Positions 15,783-16,956 of a stretch of 16,956 nt of DNA are shown here, piece by piece. The DNA is from Deltaproteobacteria bacterium (GTDB lineage: Bacteria > Desulfobacterota > DSM-4660 > Desulfatiglandales > HGW-15), in the NCBI GenBank assembly GCA_019308525.1, contig JAFDIC010000038.1:1-16956 (forward strand). Direction: 5' to 3'. Numbering within the stretch: position 1 is the stretch's first letter; each line of letters starts with the position of its first letter. The translations under genes were made by a program, and so were the position numbers. The notes below the pieces were generated by a model. The model was not told where the DNA came from. It saw nothing but the letters and a program-made list of their open reading frames with translations, and made no database searches.

Positions 15783-16820
15783 CTAGGGATATCGCCCCGG
15801 TTTGAGCAGGCCGGCCTTTTCATCGAGCCCGAACATGATATTCATGTTCTGAACAGCGCTTCCCGCTTGGCCCTTTATCAAATTGTCAATGATACTGATA
15901 ACTACCAATCTCCCTGTCCTCTCATCCACATTGAGAGAAAGGTTGCAGAAATTGCTTCCCCGGACATCCGTACTGTTGACAGGCCTGTCAGGCCCGAATA
16001 CCCTGACAAAAGGCTCCCCATCGTAAAAAGTCATGTAAGCTTCCTTGACACCATCGGCATACATGGTGGTTAGTATCCCCCTGCAAAGGGGTACCACATG
16101 GGGTGTGAATGTAACTCTCATGGTTCGACCTGTTATCTGGCCTAGTTCCCTTTCGATTTCAAAAACGTGCTGGTGGCCTGAAACCTTGTAGGCATTCATG
16201 GCATCGTAACGGGCGGGGTAATGAAAGGTGGGAGAAGGATTCTTGCCAGCCCCTGAGACGCCAGTCTTGGCGTCGTAGATGATGGTTTCAGGTTCTACGA
16301 TTTCGTGCTTCAGGGCTGGAGCCGTACCCAGGATACAGCTTACGGCAAAGCAGCCGGGGTTTCCGACAAGTTTTGACCGTGCTATCTCCTCCCTGTGGAG
16401 TTCGGCAAGACCGTACACTGAGAGGGACAAGAGATCAGGGGAGTTGTGATGGGTCGACTTCCCGATGCGGGCAGCGTAGCCCCTGTATATTTCCAGGTCA
16501 TTGAAGCGAAAGTCACCGCTGTAGTCTATCACCTTGATGCCCTTTTCAAGATATTTCCTGGCCTCCCGTTGGCCGACCCCGTCAGGTGTCGCAAAGAAGG
16601 CTATGTCAAAGTCATCGGGGCAATCAGGTGCTTCGGGATTAATGATCGGCAAGTCGCAAAAGCCCTTCAGGTGGGGGTACAGGTCACTTATGGGTCTGCC
16701 CACGTCCTGCTTGTCAATCAGGGCAACAACTTGCGCGTGGGGATGGTCATAGAGCAATTCGATGGCCCCGCATCCACCATATCCACCCGCTCCGATTATT
16801 CCCACCCTTATCTTTTCCAT
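15783..16820 (-). CDS. argC: N-acetyl-gamma-glutamyl-phosphate reductase
   Basis: This 345-residue enzyme of type 1 length performs the third step of arginine biosynthesis: NADPH reduction of N-acetylglutamyl phosphate to the semialdehyde, in the cytoplasm. The sequence shows the Rossmann motif GAGGYGG (10-16), catalytic Cys157 in GNPGCFA, SGAGKNP (189-195), the active-site histidine in GHQHVFEIE (215-223), TPHVVPLCRGIL, and the C-terminal IDNLIKGQAGSAVQN signature. On the - strand the start ATG is preceded by AGAGGA at 9 bases. Its stop codon is one base from the stop of the convergent ATPase gene. No other arginine genes are visible. Confidence 0.96.
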   Translation of the reverse strand: MEKIRVGIIGAGGYGGCGAIELLYDHPHAQVVALIDKQDVGRPISDLYPHLKGFCDLPIINPEAPDCPDDFDIAFFATPDGVGQREARKYLEKGIKVIDYSGDFRFNDLEIYRGYAARIGKSTHHNSPDLLSLSVYGLAELHREEIARSKLVGNPGCFAVSCILGTAPALKHEIVEPETIIYDAKTGVSGAGKNPSPTFHYPARYDAMNAYKVSGHQHVFEIERELGQITGRTMRVTFTPHVVPLCRGILTTMYADGVKEAYMTFYDGEPFVRVFGPDRPVNSTDVRGSNFCNLSLNVDERTGRLVVISIIDNLIKGQAGSAVQNMNIMFGLDEKAGLLKPGRYP

Positions 16821-16857
16821 CTGTTGCAGTCCTCTTCCTTGGCAAGATATCAGATGT

Positions 16858-16956
16858 TGATGAAGTCGTAAAAAGCCGAATTCCCGATGGCAAGGTAAAA
16901 AGATTCAAGTTCAAGGCGCGCGAATCTCGTGTGATGAGGCGTACTGTGCGTACGCT
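16858..16956. repeat. Left part of a probable dispersed intergenic repeat, cut by the window edge
   Basis: The stretch from TGATGAAGTCGTAAAAAG (16858) through TCAAGGCGCGCGAATC to the hairpin GCGTAC-TGTGC-GTACGC (16939-16955) resembles, from memory, a palindromic repeat scattered between genes in many Desulfobacterota genomes. No second copy is visible in this window, so the call rests on recognition rather than comparison. It lies upstream of argC. Confidence 0.45.

Overview
The window looks like a chromosomal segment from an anaerobic bacterium, most likely an uncultured deltaproteobacterium (Desulfobacterota). This is an inference from three things: oxygen-independent molybdenum/Fe-S chemistry, heavy use of AGG for arginine, and intergenic repeats of a style I associate with that group. 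No rRNA, tRNA, CRISPR array or complete insertion sequence was found.

Region 1 (1-11129, all on the + strand) reads as a catabolic gene cluster. In order it holds: the 3' end of a transhydroxylase-type Fe-S subunit; a small cupin; a beta-keto acid cleavage enzyme (BKACE, DUF849); a short-chain dehydrogenase; a 3-hydroxyacyl-CoA-type dehydrogenase; a molybdopterin catalytic subunit with an SCP2-like N-terminal domain and the active-site residues of pyrogallol-phloroglucinol transhydroxylase; its Fe-S partner, overlapping by 4 bases; a second molybdopterin oxidoreductase; and an amidohydrolase-2 (ACMSD/hydroxybenzoate decarboxylase-like) protein. Together these fit an anaerobic trihydroxybenzene (phloroglucinol-type) pathway: isomerise or hydroxylate the phenol (transhydroxylase), reduce the ring (SDR), open it (amidohydrolase or a gene outside the window), oxidise the hydroxy-oxohexanoate (3HCDH-like), and cleave the resulting 3,5-dioxohexanoate with acetyl-CoA (BKACE). 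The order of steps is inferred; the enzyme families are read from the sequence.

Region 2 (11130-11657) has no convincing gene. It holds a 172-bp element with perfect 20-bp inverted ends starting one base after the amidohydrolase stop codon, a second diverged inverted repeat with 27-bp arms, and a probable bidirectional terminator.

Region 3 (11658-16820) is housekeeping: maf and tatD on the - strand, a roughly 400-bp divergent intergenic region, a GAF-domain PilB/GspE-type ATPase on the + strand, and argC on the - strand converging on it with one base between the stop codons. The right edge (about 16858-16956) enters what looks like another dispersed repeat.
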